A DNA stretch of 64,000 bases from Armatimonadota bacterium (GCA_029907255.1 JARYMF010000001.1:294121-358120); one strand, 5' to 3'. Positions 17,253-26,895 are shown, counted from the stretch's first letter. A program made the numbers and translations. The notes: generated from the letters alone by a model not told the origin.

Positions 17253-18758
17253 ATGCAACCCTTGGCAGTTGCGGTAGTCGCAATTCCATTTTTAGGCGCG
17301 GTAGCATGTCTTGCTGTAAGGGACCGGGCATCCAAACCAACTGCAATCTTAGCGACCGCGCTCACGGCTATTGCTGCGGTTTTGGTAGCGGTATATATGC
17401 CGAATGAAACATATCAATTTGGTAGCATGCCCTGGCTTGGAGAGTCGGCAAAGGGGCTTTTTGGCTACCAGTTTGACCCGCTGGCATTAATTATGTTGTT
17501 AGCCTCGACGATAATTGGGGCAATTATAGCAATTTATTCTGCGGGATATTTGTCACCAGTAAATGCAGATCATCCCTTAGGTGGCGGGTATGCTAGGTAT
17601 TATTTTTGGCTACTGGTATTCGTTGGCTCAATGGTAGGGATTGCCGTTTCGCCTACGCTACTTCAATTACTAATTTTTTGGGAAATGACGACTCTTACCT
17701 CATGGGCTTTGATATCATTTTATGACAATACTGAAAGCTTAAAAGCAGGAATGAAGGCGCTGGTAATGACATCAATCGGCGGCCTCTTTTTTATTACAGG
17801 GTTGGTTTGGGTCTTCAGCGCAACAGGGTCAATGAAATTCTCTGCCTTAGGAGAAATGCCTATAGGTGTGCGTGCCGGAGTGTTTGCATTTTTCTTGATA
17901 GCAGCATGGGCAAAAAGCGCACAGTTACCGTTTCATACGTGGCTACCTGACGCAATGGCAGCCCCAACACCGATTAGCGCATATTTGCATGCAGCCGCGA
18001 TGGTTAAGGCGGGGGTTTTCCTAATCGCTAGACTTCTTTCTGCAGGCTGGGGGCTGCCGGTGGGTATGGGGCTCCTTGTTTCGATAGCTGCACTTGTGAC
18101 AATGTTTGCGGCTTTGTATATGTATTTCTTCCAAGATGACCTAAAGCGACTCCTCGCATATTCGACAATAGCCCAATTAGGTTATATTTTGCTTGGTCTG
18201 GGCCTTGGTTCGTTAGGTGCAACTATTGCATTCCAAGGGGCAGCGCTTCATATCCTAATGCACTCAGTAGCGAAGACGACCTTGTTTTTAACGGTAGGCG
18301 CAATAGCCTATGCTGTTGGAACTCGAAGCCTAGCTAGGTTGTCGGGGTTATCTCAAGCAATGCCGTTGGTTGCGGTTGCATTTTTTGTGGGCGCTCTAGC
18401 TTTAACAGGCTTCCCACCGCTTGCATGCTTTTGGAGTAAATTTTATGTTCTTGCAGGTGCTTTGCAAGTACAAGGAGTCTTTGGGCCAATTGTATTGATT
18501 TTAGTTCTTGCGGAAAGCTTAGTAACATTCGCTTGGTTCTTATGGGTTGGGCAAAAAATCTTCTTTGGAAAGCCGATGCGGCTAGGTGTTAGGTTGAAAT
18601 CAGAAACCGAACACGAGCCTGAAAATGTTCAAGTGGTTTCAGCGAGTAACGTTAATTTGCCATATACAATGTCTTTGGTTCTCATTTTATTAATTCTTGC
18701 TTGTATTGCTGCACCGATTGTAGGCATCCCATTGGTTCAGGGCATTATGCCGAAATAG
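17253..18758 (+). CDS. hyfD: hydrogenase-4 antiporter-like subunit, NuoM/MrpD family
   Basis: Polytopic membrane protein of 501 residues, with about 14 hydrophobic segments. The family's pumping residues are visible: the Glu in IFWEMTTLTSW and the Lys in AWAKSAQLPFHTWLPDAM, followed by the PTPISAYLHAA loop. Its length fits HyfD (479 in E. coli). It would belong to the ion-translocating membrane arm. It is the first of three antiporter-like subunits in this operon, 18 bases after hyfI. Confidence 0.9.
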   Translation: MQPLAVAVVAIPFLGAVACLAVRDRASKPTAILATALTAIAAVLVAVYMPNETYQFGSMPWLGESAKGLFGYQFDPLALIMLLASTIIGAIIAIYSAGYLSPVNADHPLGGGYARYYFWLLVFVGSMVGIAVSPTLLQLLIFWEMTTLTSWALISFYDNTESLKAGMKALVMTSIGGLFFITGLVWVFSATGSMKFSALGEMPIGVRAGVFAFFLIAAWAKSAQLPFHTWLPDAMAAPTPISAYLHAAAMVKAGVFLIARLLSAGWGLPVGMGLLVSIAALVTMFAALYMYFFQDDLKRLLAYSTIAQLGYILLGLGLGSLGATIAFQGAALHILMHSVAKTTLFLTVGAIAYAVGTRSLARLSGLSQAMPLVAVAFFVGALALTGFPPLACFWSKFYVLAGALQVQGVFGPIVLILVLAESLVTFAWFLWVGQKIFFGKPMRLGVRLKSETEHEPENVQVVSASNVNLPYTMSLVLILLILACIAAPIVGIPLVQGIMPK

Positions 18759-18776
18759 CACCGGAGGTCAGAGTTA

Positions 18777-20810
18777 ATGATGGATTTGGTGTCAAGAAAT
18801 CTTTTGTTTATAGCCAGTGGCTCGCTTTTTATTGGATTCCTTGTTTTGATTGCTTATCGCGGAAATTGGCGTAAGTCGGGCTACATGGCAGTGTTTTTTA
18901 TGAGCGTGGCGACGCTAGCACTTTGGGTTTTGGCATTGCGTTGCCTTGCATCTGGGCAAAAGGATATTCAACCTATTTTGAGCCTCAACCTTATTGGTGC
19001 TTCGCTGTCCTTCCACATTGATAGTCTTAGTGCGGTGTTTCTGTTGGTGGTTCCATTTGTTGGTTTGCTAACATTGCTATACGCAGTAGAGTTTATGGCA
19101 AAAGTTTACAGCGAGCGAAGCCCTGCTAGATACTATCCTTTTGCGCTATTGTTGGCTCTGGCGATTGTTGGAGTAGTAACAATCTCTGATCTCTTTTTCT
19201 TCTTTATCTTCTGGGAAATAATGACCCTGGCTTCCTGGGCTCTGGTGTGGTTTGAACGGGAGAATGAAGAAAAGGTCAAAGCTGCCTGGACGTACTTTGT
19301 TGTTACACACGTTGCGGCTGCGTGTATTTTGGTTGCAATGTTGGTCATCTACAGAGAGTCTGGTTCGTTTGCTTTCGAAGACATAAGTAGAGCAATTGGG
19401 GTAATGGCTGAAAATAACCGAACCTTGGTACATGTCCTTATTGTACTTTTCATGCTTGGGTTTGCAACAAAAGCAGGCATGTTCCCGCTAGGCGGTTGGT
19501 TGCCGCAGGCTTATCCTGCTGCGCCAAGTCCTGCATCGGCGGCGTTTGCTGGCAGTATGACCAAAATAGGAATTTACGGCATAGTTAGAGCTTCTCTAGA
19601 ATTCTTTAACACCTCTGGATTGCTAACAGTTTGGGGTGGAGTGATTGCTATATTTGGGGCAATCTCTATATTTGTTGGAACGCTTACAGCATTGAGGGAG
19701 GATGATTCAAAGAGAATTCTTTCTTTCCATATAATTGGTCAAATTGGCTATATGTTGCTTGGAATAGGTACAGGCTTCTATTTTATCCAAACAAAATCAA
19801 TTTTGGCTGTTCTTGCCCTGATAGCTGGGTTGTACCACGTTGTAAACCATGCATGCTATAAGTCGCTTCTGTTTTTGAACGTAGGTGCGGCGGAATATGC
19901 CACAGGAATGCGAGATTTAAACAAAATGGGTGGTTTGGGCACAATTATGCCTATAACAATGGGGGCCGCTATCGTTGCCTCGCTTTCGATAGCTGGAATT
20001 CCTCCTTTCAGTGGTTTTGCAAGTAAATGGTTAATTTACCAGTCTGCTTTCCAAGGCGGAATTCGCATGCCATTATTCCTTGCTCTTGGGCTTATTGCTA
20101 TGTTTATCTCAATTGCAACTTTAGCTTCGTTTATGAAGTTGCTGGGCGCAATTTTCCTGGGCCAGCCTGCGGAATGCACACGCCGCGCCCAAGGAGAGGT
20201 GCCAGTTGCCATGCGAATCCCTCAAGTTGCTTTAGCGGCGGTTTGCGTTATCTTGGGTATAGCTCCAATACTACCGCTGATTGTGCTGTACCGAGCTGCG
20301 CAGGACATCTTGGGGAATAATTACGTACCGGTGTTCGCCACCCTTTTTGGTACGAATGTTTCTGGAGTTGCGTTGAATTTTGGCAAGGGAGTTGCGGGTT
20401 TGTGGAACCCCGTTTACGCATTAATTGCCTTGATATTTTGTTCCCTGGCATCATTGGTTATTCTACGTTTGGGGGGTGCCAAATCCCGTTCGATAGTAAA
20501 TTGGTATGGTGGAGAGGAACACGAGCCTGAAGAAGTTAGGTTCCGGGCGCATGGTTTTTGCTTACCATTTAAAACAGCATTTTCAAAAGTATATCCAAGC
20601 ATTCGCATACCCAAAATCCCAGCGCTGCAGGGTTTCAGAAAAGTGCTTGACCTTGATAGCTGGCTCTACAGTCCGATTCTGAAAGTAGGTGCACGCTTTA
20701 CTGAACGTGTCAGCCGGACACACAGCGGAGTGCCCCATGTATACATGATATGGCAGCTAATAGGGGCAGTCGTAGCTTTCGCAATACTATTCATACTAAT
20801 AAGAAGCTAA
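18777..20810 (+). CDS. hyfB: hydrogenase-4 antiporter-like subunit, long form
   Basis: Large membrane subunit of 677 residues, matching HyfB (672 in E. coli). The antiporter core contains FIFWEIMTLASW and FATKAGMFPLGGWLP, the conserved Glu and Lys regions. A long, more polar C-terminal stretch (about 570-650) ends in a final membrane helix. A CCGGAGG site precedes the start; two consecutive ATGs make the exact start uncertain by one codon. It is presumed to connect the antiporter modules with the NuoH-like subunit. Confidence 0.9.
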   Translation: MMDLVSRNLLFIASGSLFIGFLVLIAYRGNWRKSGYMAVFFMSVATLALWVLALRCLASGQKDIQPILSLNLIGASLSFHIDSLSAVFLLVVPFVGLLTLLYAVEFMAKVYSERSPARYYPFALLLALAIVGVVTISDLFFFFIFWEIMTLASWALVWFERENEEKVKAAWTYFVVTHVAAACILVAMLVIYRESGSFAFEDISRAIGVMAENNRTLVHVLIVLFMLGFATKAGMFPLGGWLPQAYPAAPSPASAAFAGSMTKIGIYGIVRASLEFFNTSGLLTVWGGVIAIFGAISIFVGTLTALREDDSKRILSFHIIGQIGYMLLGIGTGFYFIQTKSILAVLALIAGLYHVVNHACYKSLLFLNVGAAEYATGMRDLNKMGGLGTIMPITMGAAIVASLSIAGIPPFSGFASKWLIYQSAFQGGIRMPLFLALGLIAMFISIATLASFMKLLGAIFLGQPAECTRRAQGEVPVAMRIPQVALAAVCVILGIAPILPLIVLYRAAQDILGNNYVPVFATLFGTNVSGVALNFGKGVAGLWNPVYALIALIFCSLASLVILRLGGAKSRSIVNWYGGEEHEPEEVRFRAHGFCLPFKTAFSKVYPSIRIPKIPALQGFRKVLDLDSWLYSPILKVGARFTERVSRTHSGVPHVYMIWQLIGAVVAFAILFILIRS

Positions 20811-20827
20811 CCCACTGGAGGTAAGGA

Positions 20828-21730
20828 ATGACAGTTGTCGGTGGAGTTTTAGTTAATGTTATTTTGGTTCTTTTGTTGGCGCCTTTGTTTGAAGGGGTAA
20901 TGAGGAAACTAAAGGCGGTAGTTCACTCAAGAAAAGGACCCCCAATTACTCAGCCATACATTGATATTTTTAAGCTATTGGGGAAGGAAGATTTAAGACC
21001 TAACGATGGATTGCTATTTCGCATTGCCCCCGTGGTAGCTCTAGGCGCTTTTCTTACGGTTGCAGCTTTAACACCCATGGGATTTGGTCCCCCACTCGGC
21101 GTTGCGGGTGACATGATCGTATGGGTATATATAGTCTCGCTAGCTGCCGTAGCGATTATGTTGGGAGCATTTGCCTCTGGTAATCCTTTTTCCTATGAAG
21201 GCGCTAGCCGAGAAATGATGATGCTTCTTACCGTTGAGCCAATCGTGATTGCATCGCTCCTAACAGCAGCTTTCAAAGCCAAAAGTCTTGTAATATCTGA
21301 CATGGTGGGATGGAACTTGATAAATGGTCCCACTGTTTCTCTTATATTTGCGGGAATTGCTTTCTTTCTAGCATTGCAGGCAAATCTTGGAAGATTACCG
21401 TTTGACATAGTTGAAGCCGAACAGGAAATCGTAGAAGGTCCGTTTATGGAATATAGCGGTCCAAGACTTGCTTTATATAAATTAGTTTTTTACGTTCGAC
21501 AACTTGTTTTTTCGTTTCTTTTTGTATCAGTGTTTGTCCCTTGGCCTGTCGTTGGGTCAAATATCATTGCTTTCTTAATTGGCTTGGTAAAAGTCCTCAT
21601 ACTTCTGATTCTGGTTGCTGTAATTGATGTGGTAAATCCTAGATTGAGGATTGACCAATCAATGAACTATATGGCTAGGGTATTGTTTGTGGCTTTTGCA
21701 GCACTAGCATTTGCAGTAATTGGAGTGTAG
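20828..21730 (+). CDS. hyfC: hydrogenase-4 membrane anchor, NuoH-like
   Basis: Membrane subunit of 300 residues in the NuoH/HycD/HyfC family, which ties the hydrogenase arm to the membrane arm. Family marks include GPPITQPYIDIFKLLGKED near residues 38-56 and the acidic loop ANLGRLPFDIVEAEQEIVEG near 190. About eight membrane segments are visible. An ACTGGAGG site lies just upstream. Confidence 0.94.
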   Translation: MTVVGGVLVNVILVLLLAPLFEGVMRKLKAVVHSRKGPPITQPYIDIFKLLGKEDLRPNDGLLFRIAPVVALGAFLTVAALTPMGFGPPLGVAGDMIVWVYIVSLAAVAIMLGAFASGNPFSYEGASREMMMLLTVEPIVIASLLTAAFKAKSLVISDMVGWNLINGPTVSLIFAGIAFFLALQANLGRLPFDIVEAEQEIVEGPFMEYSGPRLALYKLVFYVRQLVFSFLFVSVFVPWPVVGSNIIAFLIGLVKVLILLILVAVIDVVNPRLRIDQSMNYMARVLFVAFAALAFAVIGV

Positions 21731-21733
21731 ACA

Positions 21734-22399
21734 ATGACACACATTAGTCCCGAATTAATTCATACGCTAAGCTTGCTAATGATTCTAACAAGCTTTGCGG
21801 CTGTTGAAGCGAGGAATTTACGCCATTCTACCGTTGCATATCTAGCACAGGCATTGCTGATATGCGGACTACTTTTTGCATATTCTACCCAGAACTCAGC
21901 ATTGCTTTACTGGGCGGTTACTGCGCTTATCACAAAGGCGGTACTAGTGCCATGGTTTCTTTGGAATGCAACAGCCGGTCATGAGCAGGAAACAAAACCA
22001 CTCATTGGCTTTGGCCCTTCAGCGGTTATACTGATTGCGCTGCTCGCCATCATGTACAAACTCACCCATATGCATGCAGGTTTGTTCGTAGCGCAGACCC
22101 AGGAATTGGCGGAGATTGCCAACACCAACCTTGCTGTAGCATTCACTGTATTTGTGCTGGGATTATATGCCATCCTGACCAGGCGTGATGCCATAAAGAC
22201 GGTTATTGGCCTTTGTCTTTTGGAGAATGGCGTGCATCTGAGCTTGGTTAGCCTTGCGCCAACGATTCGCGAAACGGCGCTTGCCGGTATCGCCACCGAA
22301 GTAGTAGTGACAGTCTACTTATTGCTTTACATCATCGGCGGAATCCGGTCGAAATTCGGCACGACAGATACATTCAAACTCTCAGAGTTACACTGGTAG
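21734..22399 (+). CDS. hyfE: hydrogenase-4 subunit E
   Basis: Membrane protein of 221 residues (HyfE is 216 in E. coli), distantly NuoK-like in its C-terminal half. Six to seven hydrophobic segments are seen, with acidic residues in the segment around LCLLENGVHLSL (near 160) that match the NuoK-type Glu. It starts 3 bases after hyfC and precedes hyfF, as in the hyf operon. Confidence 0.9.
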   Translation: MTHISPELIHTLSLLMILTSFAAVEARNLRHSTVAYLAQALLICGLLFAYSTQNSALLYWAVTALITKAVLVPWFLWNATAGHEQETKPLIGFGPSAVILIALLAIMYKLTHMHAGLFVAQTQELAEIANTNLAVAFTVFVLGLYAILTRRDAIKTVIGLCLLENGVHLSLVSLAPTIRETALAGIATEVVVTVYLLLYIIGGIRSKFGTTDTFKLSELHW

Positions 22400-22408
22400 A
22401 GGTGCGGT

Positions 22409-24019
22409 ATGAATCATTCGGCTGTAGAAACGGCTTCGGTATTGCCAGCGTTAGTAATTTTTGTTCCAACTGCAACGGCGGTCCTAATATTTGCTTTCGG
22501 AAGATTTGTTTCGTGGCTGCGGGAGGCCCTGGCTTTTGTAGGTGTTACCTGCGCTTTGATATTGTCTGTAATAATCGGATATAAAACACTACATGGCGAG
22601 ATTTTAACCTCATTTGAAACACAGCTATATGCTGATTCTTTGAGCGCTTTGCTAATAAATATGGTCTCGCTTGTCAGCTTTGTTGCAGTTGTTTATTCCC
22701 TTAAATACATGTGGCATCAGGTAAAAGAAGGTGGGCTTCCGCATACGACCACTAGTGGTAGGTTAACAGCTTTCTATGGCTGGCTAATGCTTTTTATTTC
22801 TACCATGATCTGGGCATGCCTCTCTAACAATATAATTATGCTGTATGTGGCAGTTGAAGCAAGCACTATTGCAAGTGGCCTCCTTGTTGCATTTTATTGG
22901 GACAAGCGAGCGCTGGAAGCTGGTTACAAGTATCTAATGCTGCTTACCGTAGGCATAACTTTCTCGCTTTTTGGTTGCGTGCTTTTATATGCCACTGGCT
23001 CAAACCTGCCCGGTGTAGGGGGAGCTAAGGGATTGCTGATATCTGAGCTAAAGCTACATGCTAGTAGCTTTCCCATAACAACAATAATTCTTGCCTCGGC
23101 CTTTCTGATTATTGGGTTCGGGACGAAAGCCGGGGTTGCGCCATTTCATCCATGGTTGCCAGATGCTCACGCAGAAGCGCCAACACCAGTTTCGGCGCTT
23201 CTTTCGGGCGTAATGATTAAGGTGGCGATGTACGCTCTTGTGAGAACAGTTACAATTTTCTACCCTACTTTCTCGCCTGTTGCGATGTTTGCCCTTGGAC
23301 TTGGCGTATTCACGCTCGTAATCGGAGATCTCATGGCTCTAGCACAGGATGACTTAAAACGGATGCTTGCATATTCATCCGTCAGCCAAATAGGCTATAT
23401 ACTTATGGGATTTGGAATAGGTACGCAGTTGGGTATATACGCCGGACTCTTTCACATGGTAAATCACGCTATTGCAAAGGCTCTGCTTTTCCTTGCTGCG
23501 GGTGCGGTAATCTACTCTACTGGAGTGCGAAATATTTCCCAGCTAGGTGGCCTCGCAAAGAAAATGCCTATTACAAGTTTTTGCTTCTTTATAGGAGCGC
23601 TGGCGGTTTCGGGTATGCCTCCTCTTAATGGTTTTCATAGCAAACTTGCGCTGTTCGTAGCTGGCGCAGATGCGGGTAACTGGTGGGCTGTTGGATTTGG
23701 TATAGCTGCTAGCTTGGTAACGCTTGTGGTGCTTTTGAAAGCTGCTAAAAACATATTCTGGGGTAAAGAAAGCGAAGCAGTCGCCAATACATCTGTCCGA
23801 GAAGCACCTCTGACTGTTGTGATTTCAATGTTGATTCTTGCTATCCTTTGCTTGGGAGTTGGGCTTTACCCAAAGGCAGTCTATCCGCCGATTAAAGAAG
23901 CCGCATCTTATGTCCAAACAATCAACACATCAAATAAAAAAGTGGCGGTTGCTGAAAACCCGAAAGTCGGGAAACCAAATGACAGAAGTTCAAAAAAAAT
24001 ATTAAAGATTGAGTTTTGA
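22409..24019 (+). CDS. hyfF: hydrogenase-4 antiporter-like subunit F
   Basis: Third antiporter-like membrane subunit, 536 residues (HyfF is 526 in E. coli). The characteristic segments MLYVAVEASTIASGLL and GFGTKAGVAPFHPWLPDAH contain the conserved acidic residue and lysine. The C-terminal 30 residues are polar and lysine-rich. A GAGGTG site supports the ATG at 22409. With HyfD and HyfB this gives three potential ion channels, more than the FHL-1 type complex carries. Confidence 0.92.
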   Translation: MNHSAVETASVLPALVIFVPTATAVLIFAFGRFVSWLREALAFVGVTCALILSVIIGYKTLHGEILTSFETQLYADSLSALLINMVSLVSFVAVVYSLKYMWHQVKEGGLPHTTTSGRLTAFYGWLMLFISTMIWACLSNNIIMLYVAVEASTIASGLLVAFYWDKRALEAGYKYLMLLTVGITFSLFGCVLLYATGSNLPGVGGAKGLLISELKLHASSFPITTIILASAFLIIGFGTKAGVAPFHPWLPDAHAEAPTPVSALLSGVMIKVAMYALVRTVTIFYPTFSPVAMFALGLGVFTLVIGDLMALAQDDLKRMLAYSSVSQIGYILMGFGIGTQLGIYAGLFHMVNHAIAKALLFLAAGAVIYSTGVRNISQLGGLAKKMPITSFCFFIGALAVSGMPPLNGFHSKLALFVAGADAGNWWAVGFGIAASLVTLVVLLKAAKNIFWGKESEAVANTSVREAPLTVVISMLILAILCLGVGLYPKAVYPPIKEAASYVQTINTSNKKVAVAENPKVGKPNDRSSKKILKIEF

Positions 24020-24044
24020 ACCCCTATGCGGTAGTATATTATTA

Positions 24045-24425
24045 ATGCATGAATTAGGAATCACCCAAAACGTACTTTCCATTGTGCTGAAAGAAGCTAC
24101 GAAAGCGGGTGCATCTCGGGTAACTAAGGTTTCCCTGAAGGTAGGCGAATGGTCAACTGTCGAGCCTGACTGCTTGAAGTTTTACTTCGGAATTTTGGCA
24201 AAAGGTACGCTGGCGGAAGGTGCAGAAGTTGCCGTTGAACAAGTGCCAGTAGCATATGCTTGCGAAAATTGTGGTCATGAGTATATTCCTCTTGTAAGCG
24301 CGTTCGCATGCCCTCGCTGTTCCAGCAACAAAGGAAAGCTAATCACCGGAAGGGAATTGTTTGTTGATTCAATTGAGGTAGAAAATGCAGATTCCGGTAG
24401 TGCAAAAAGTTCTGGCTGCAAATGA
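24045..24425 (+). CDS. hypA: hydrogenase nickel incorporation protein
   Basis: Nickel metallochaperone of 126 residues that works with HypB to load nickel into the hydrogenase large subunit. The start is placed at ATG 24045 because the family's nickel site is the N-terminal MHE, here MHELGITQN. An in-frame TTG at 24009 would bury it. The zinc motif has C73/C76 and C89/C92. The last 41 bases overlap hypB, an unusually long overlap caused by a polar C-terminal tail. Confidence 0.95.
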   Translation: MHELGITQNVLSIVLKEATKAGASRVTKVSLKVGEWSTVEPDCLKFYFGILAKGTLAEGAEVAVEQVPVAYACENCGHEYIPLVSAFACPRCSSNKGKLITGRELFVDSIEVENADSGSAKSSGCK

Positions 24426-25020
24426 TCTGCTCGCTGGTGAAATGCGCGCCGAATTCGAAAAATTTGGGCTTTTTGTTGTTAACATAATGGGCTCACCGGG
24501 CGCCGGAAAGACAAGTTTGATAGAGCAAACCCTATCTCGGGCAGGAGACTTGAAAATTGGCGTCGTTGAGGGAGACCTTGCGACTTCTCTCGATGCTGAA
24601 CGAATTGCAAGGCACGGTGCGCAAGTTGTGCAAATTAACACCGGAGGAGCGTGTCACCTTGATGCAAGCATGGTGCGAAAGGCATTGGACAGAATTGATG
24701 TTACTTCGCTTGATGTTTTGATAATTGAGAACGTAGGTAATCTCGTTTGTCCTGTAAGCTTCGACCTAGGGGAAACAGCACGAGTGGTAGTGTGCAGTAT
24801 TCCTGAAGGCGATGATAAGGTACTCAAGTATCCAGCGATCTTCAGTTCAGCTTCGATAGTGGTTCTAAACAAGATTGACCTTCTTCCCTATGTGCCTTTT
24901 GACCTTGCCAAGTTTGAGGAGAGTATTGCAAACATCGGCCGAAGATTAATAAAGGTATCTTGTAACACAGGCGATGGTTTAGATAATTGGATGGAATGGC
25001 TGAGGGCACGGCAAGTATAA
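24385..25020 (+). CDS. hypB: hydrogenase nickel incorporation GTPase
   Basis: GTPase of 211 residues for nickel delivery during [NiFe] hydrogenase maturation. The P-loop GSPGAGKTS is at 36-44, the metal-binding C90-H91 in TGGACHLD, another Cys at 122, and the NKID specificity motif at 162-165. It lacks the N-terminal high-affinity CxxCGC nickel motif and any His-rich stretch. A GAGG site inside hypA precedes its ATG. HypC, D, E and F are not in the window and must be encoded elsewhere. Confidence 0.95.
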   Translation: MQIPVVQKVLAANDLLAGEMRAEFEKFGLFVVNIMGSPGAGKTSLIEQTLSRAGDLKIGVVEGDLATSLDAERIARHGAQVVQINTGGACHLDASMVRKALDRIDVTSLDVLIIENVGNLVCPVSFDLGETARVVVCSIPEGDDKVLKYPAIFSSASIVVLNKIDLLPYVPFDLAKFEESIANIGRRLIKVSCNTGDGLDNWMEWLRARQV

Positions 25021-25053
25021 AATAACAAATTTTAATGCTTACCTGGGAGGTTG

Positions 25054-25077
25054 ATGTTTCGACTAAGAAGACTGTAA
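25054..25077 (+). other. possible seven-codon leader peptide
   Basis: A GGGAGG site 4 bases upstream of an ATG is followed by a seven-codon frame (MFRLRRL) and a TAA. It lies in the 96-base gap between hypB and the O-antigen-ligase gene, whose own ribosome binding site is weak. This may be a translational leader or chance. Confidence 0.2.
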
Positions 25078-25116
25078 AGCTAGAGTTCGCAAAAATTAGA
25101 AACGGGATCGCTGAAA

Positions 25117-26895
25117 ATGAAAAAGCGTGAACCGATATCGAACGCCGTTAGATTTATCCTATATATTCTGCTTTTAATTCTCCCTTCCGCTTTCACAACG
25201 ATAACTGCTGATCCTACCGAGATTAAGAACGTTATACTGAATTTAGGTCTTCTTGCAATCGCTGTGGTTATCCTTGTTGGATTAATTAGCAAGAAGAGTT
25301 TGAAGATTAAGTGGACGCCGCTTGACTTCGTAATTCTTGCCTTTCTTGTATGGAATATAGTTTCTGCCCTCAACGCTGAATACCAGTGGGCGACTAGGCC
25401 CGAAGCAATTCGAATATTTTCACATGTATTCGTTTATTTTCTATGTTCGCGTTATCTTGGAGAATCCGATAAAATCCGCAATACATTTTCAATACTTGCG
25501 CTTTCATCGGTAATTCCTTGCATCTATGCAATCATCCAGCGCTTTGGCCTTGACCCCATCATGTGGGCTTACCCATCATATGAGCGTGTTTTGGCTAGCT
25601 TTGGCAACCCAACCTACTTCGCTGCATATCTTGTGCTTGTTATTCCGATTACGCTTTTGCTTTATTTGGATGAAGAAAACGCCTTGCGCAGATGGGGGCT
25701 CCTTGTTTTGGCAGGAATGCAGCTCGCATGTCTTTTATGGACTTACTCGCGTGGTCCATGGTTTGGTTTACTGCTTGCTTTGGCGATCGGATTCGGCTTG
25801 CCAATACTGCTTGGGACGCGCGGTTTCACGTTTAAAGATGCAAAGAAGGTTGGGGTTGGGGTAGCAGTCCTCCTTGGAATAACAGTGTTAGTATCAATTA
25901 ATGGTGGGATTTTCGAGCGAGCAAAGACTTCGCTTGATACAAAAGATCTTTCGAACATTCAAAGGGTTCTTCAATGGCGGGCGGGATACCGTGTGTTTCT
26001 TGAACATCCAATAATTGGCGTTGGCCCAGGTGCGCTGAAAGTTTATATGCCGGAAAAGTTGACGCCGTCATTCTTTTACACCGGAATTGCGACTGCTTCG
26101 GAACACGCGCATAACGAATTTATAGAGGTTGCAGCAGAAACAGGCATCATAGGATTGGGAATTTTCTTGTTGATGCTGGGGATGACAGTTGTTTTTGCAC
26201 TTCGAAAGTCTTTTGAAAAGACGCATACATCGGGTGTACTGATTGGTGCAATATTAGGTTTTCTTGTGTGCAATCTCGTTGGTGTCGCGATGCGTTATTC
26301 CGTTGGCGGTGTTTACTTTTGGGTATTTCTTGGCTTGTTAAGTGGACTGGGAAGTTGGAAAACGCACACAAAAGACTTTCGAACAGGGAATGGTATACGT
26401 CTGTTTTTAATTTTGTGCTTTGCACTTGTATTTTTGCTTTTTATTTGCAGTTCGGTACGTGCAGTTTATTCATTTATTGGTTCCATTGAACAAAAAAGGG
26501 CGGATAGCCTCTTTGGTCAGAACCTAATGGAGGAGGCAATACCTATCTACCGCAAGGTCCTTTTCATTAACCCCACCAATGTAAGTGCTATGTATAATTT
26601 GGCAATCTGCTATACTGCAGTAAAGGAATATAATTCTGCTCTGTCAACTTACGCCCGTTTGGAAAAGCTTTGGCCGGATATTGGAAGGATTCATTTTAAC
26701 AAGGGAACGATTTATGCAACAATGGGCAATTTATCCCTTGCGAAAAAGGAATTAGAACGTGCCGCAAAAATTGACGGCTTGCCTGATACATGGGAGTACC
26801 TTTCTCGCGTTTACTATGCCCTTGGTGAGGAATCCAAAGCAGCCGAAGCTGCTAGAAATGCAGTCCAGGCAGCCAACAAGATGACAAATCCATAA
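25117..26895 (+). CDS. O-antigen ligase-like membrane protein with C-terminal TPRs
   Basis: Polytopic inner-membrane protein of 592 residues. About residues 15-440 hold a dozen hydrophobic segments, and a large central segment around residues 285-345 includes GVGPGALKVYMPE and EHAHNEFIEVAAETG, the Wzy_C/O-antigen ligase signature. The last 110 residues form tetratricopeptide repeats (ALIAIPIYRKVL-like and later units). Such proteins ligate or polymerise surface glycans from lipid carriers. It stands alone after hypB and converges with the next gene. Confidence 0.85.
   Translation: MKKREPISNAVRFILYILLLILPSAFTTITADPTEIKNVILNLGLLAIAVVILVGLISKKSLKIKWTPLDFVILAFLVWNIVSALNAEYQWATRPEAIRIFSHVFVYFLCSRYLGESDKIRNTFSILALSSVIPCIYAIIQRFGLDPIMWAYPSYERVLASFGNPTYFAAYLVLVIPITLLLYLDEENALRRWGLLVLAGMQLACLLWTYSRGPWFGLLLALAIGFGLPILLGTRGFTFKDAKKVGVGVAVLLGITVLVSINGGIFERAKTSLDTKDLSNIQRVLQWRAGYRVFLEHPIIGVGPGALKVYMPEKLTPSFFYTGIATASEHAHNEFIEVAAETGIIGLGIFLLMLGMTVVFALRKSFEKTHTSGVLIGAILGFLVCNLVGVAMRYSVGGVYFWVFLGLLSGLGSWKTHTKDFRTGNGIRLFLILCFALVFLLFICSSVRAVYSFIGSIEQKRADSLFGQNLMEEAIPIYRKVLFINPTNVSAMYNLAICYTAVKEYNSALSTYARLEKLWPDIGRIHFNKGTIYATMGNLSLAKKELERAAKIDGLPDTWEYLSRVYYALGEESKAAEAARNAVQAANKMTNP

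Noticed and set aside
24009..24044. Upstream TTG start for hypA
   Set aside because: It would bury the N-terminal MHE nickel-binding motif that HypA needs. ATG 24045 is the better start.
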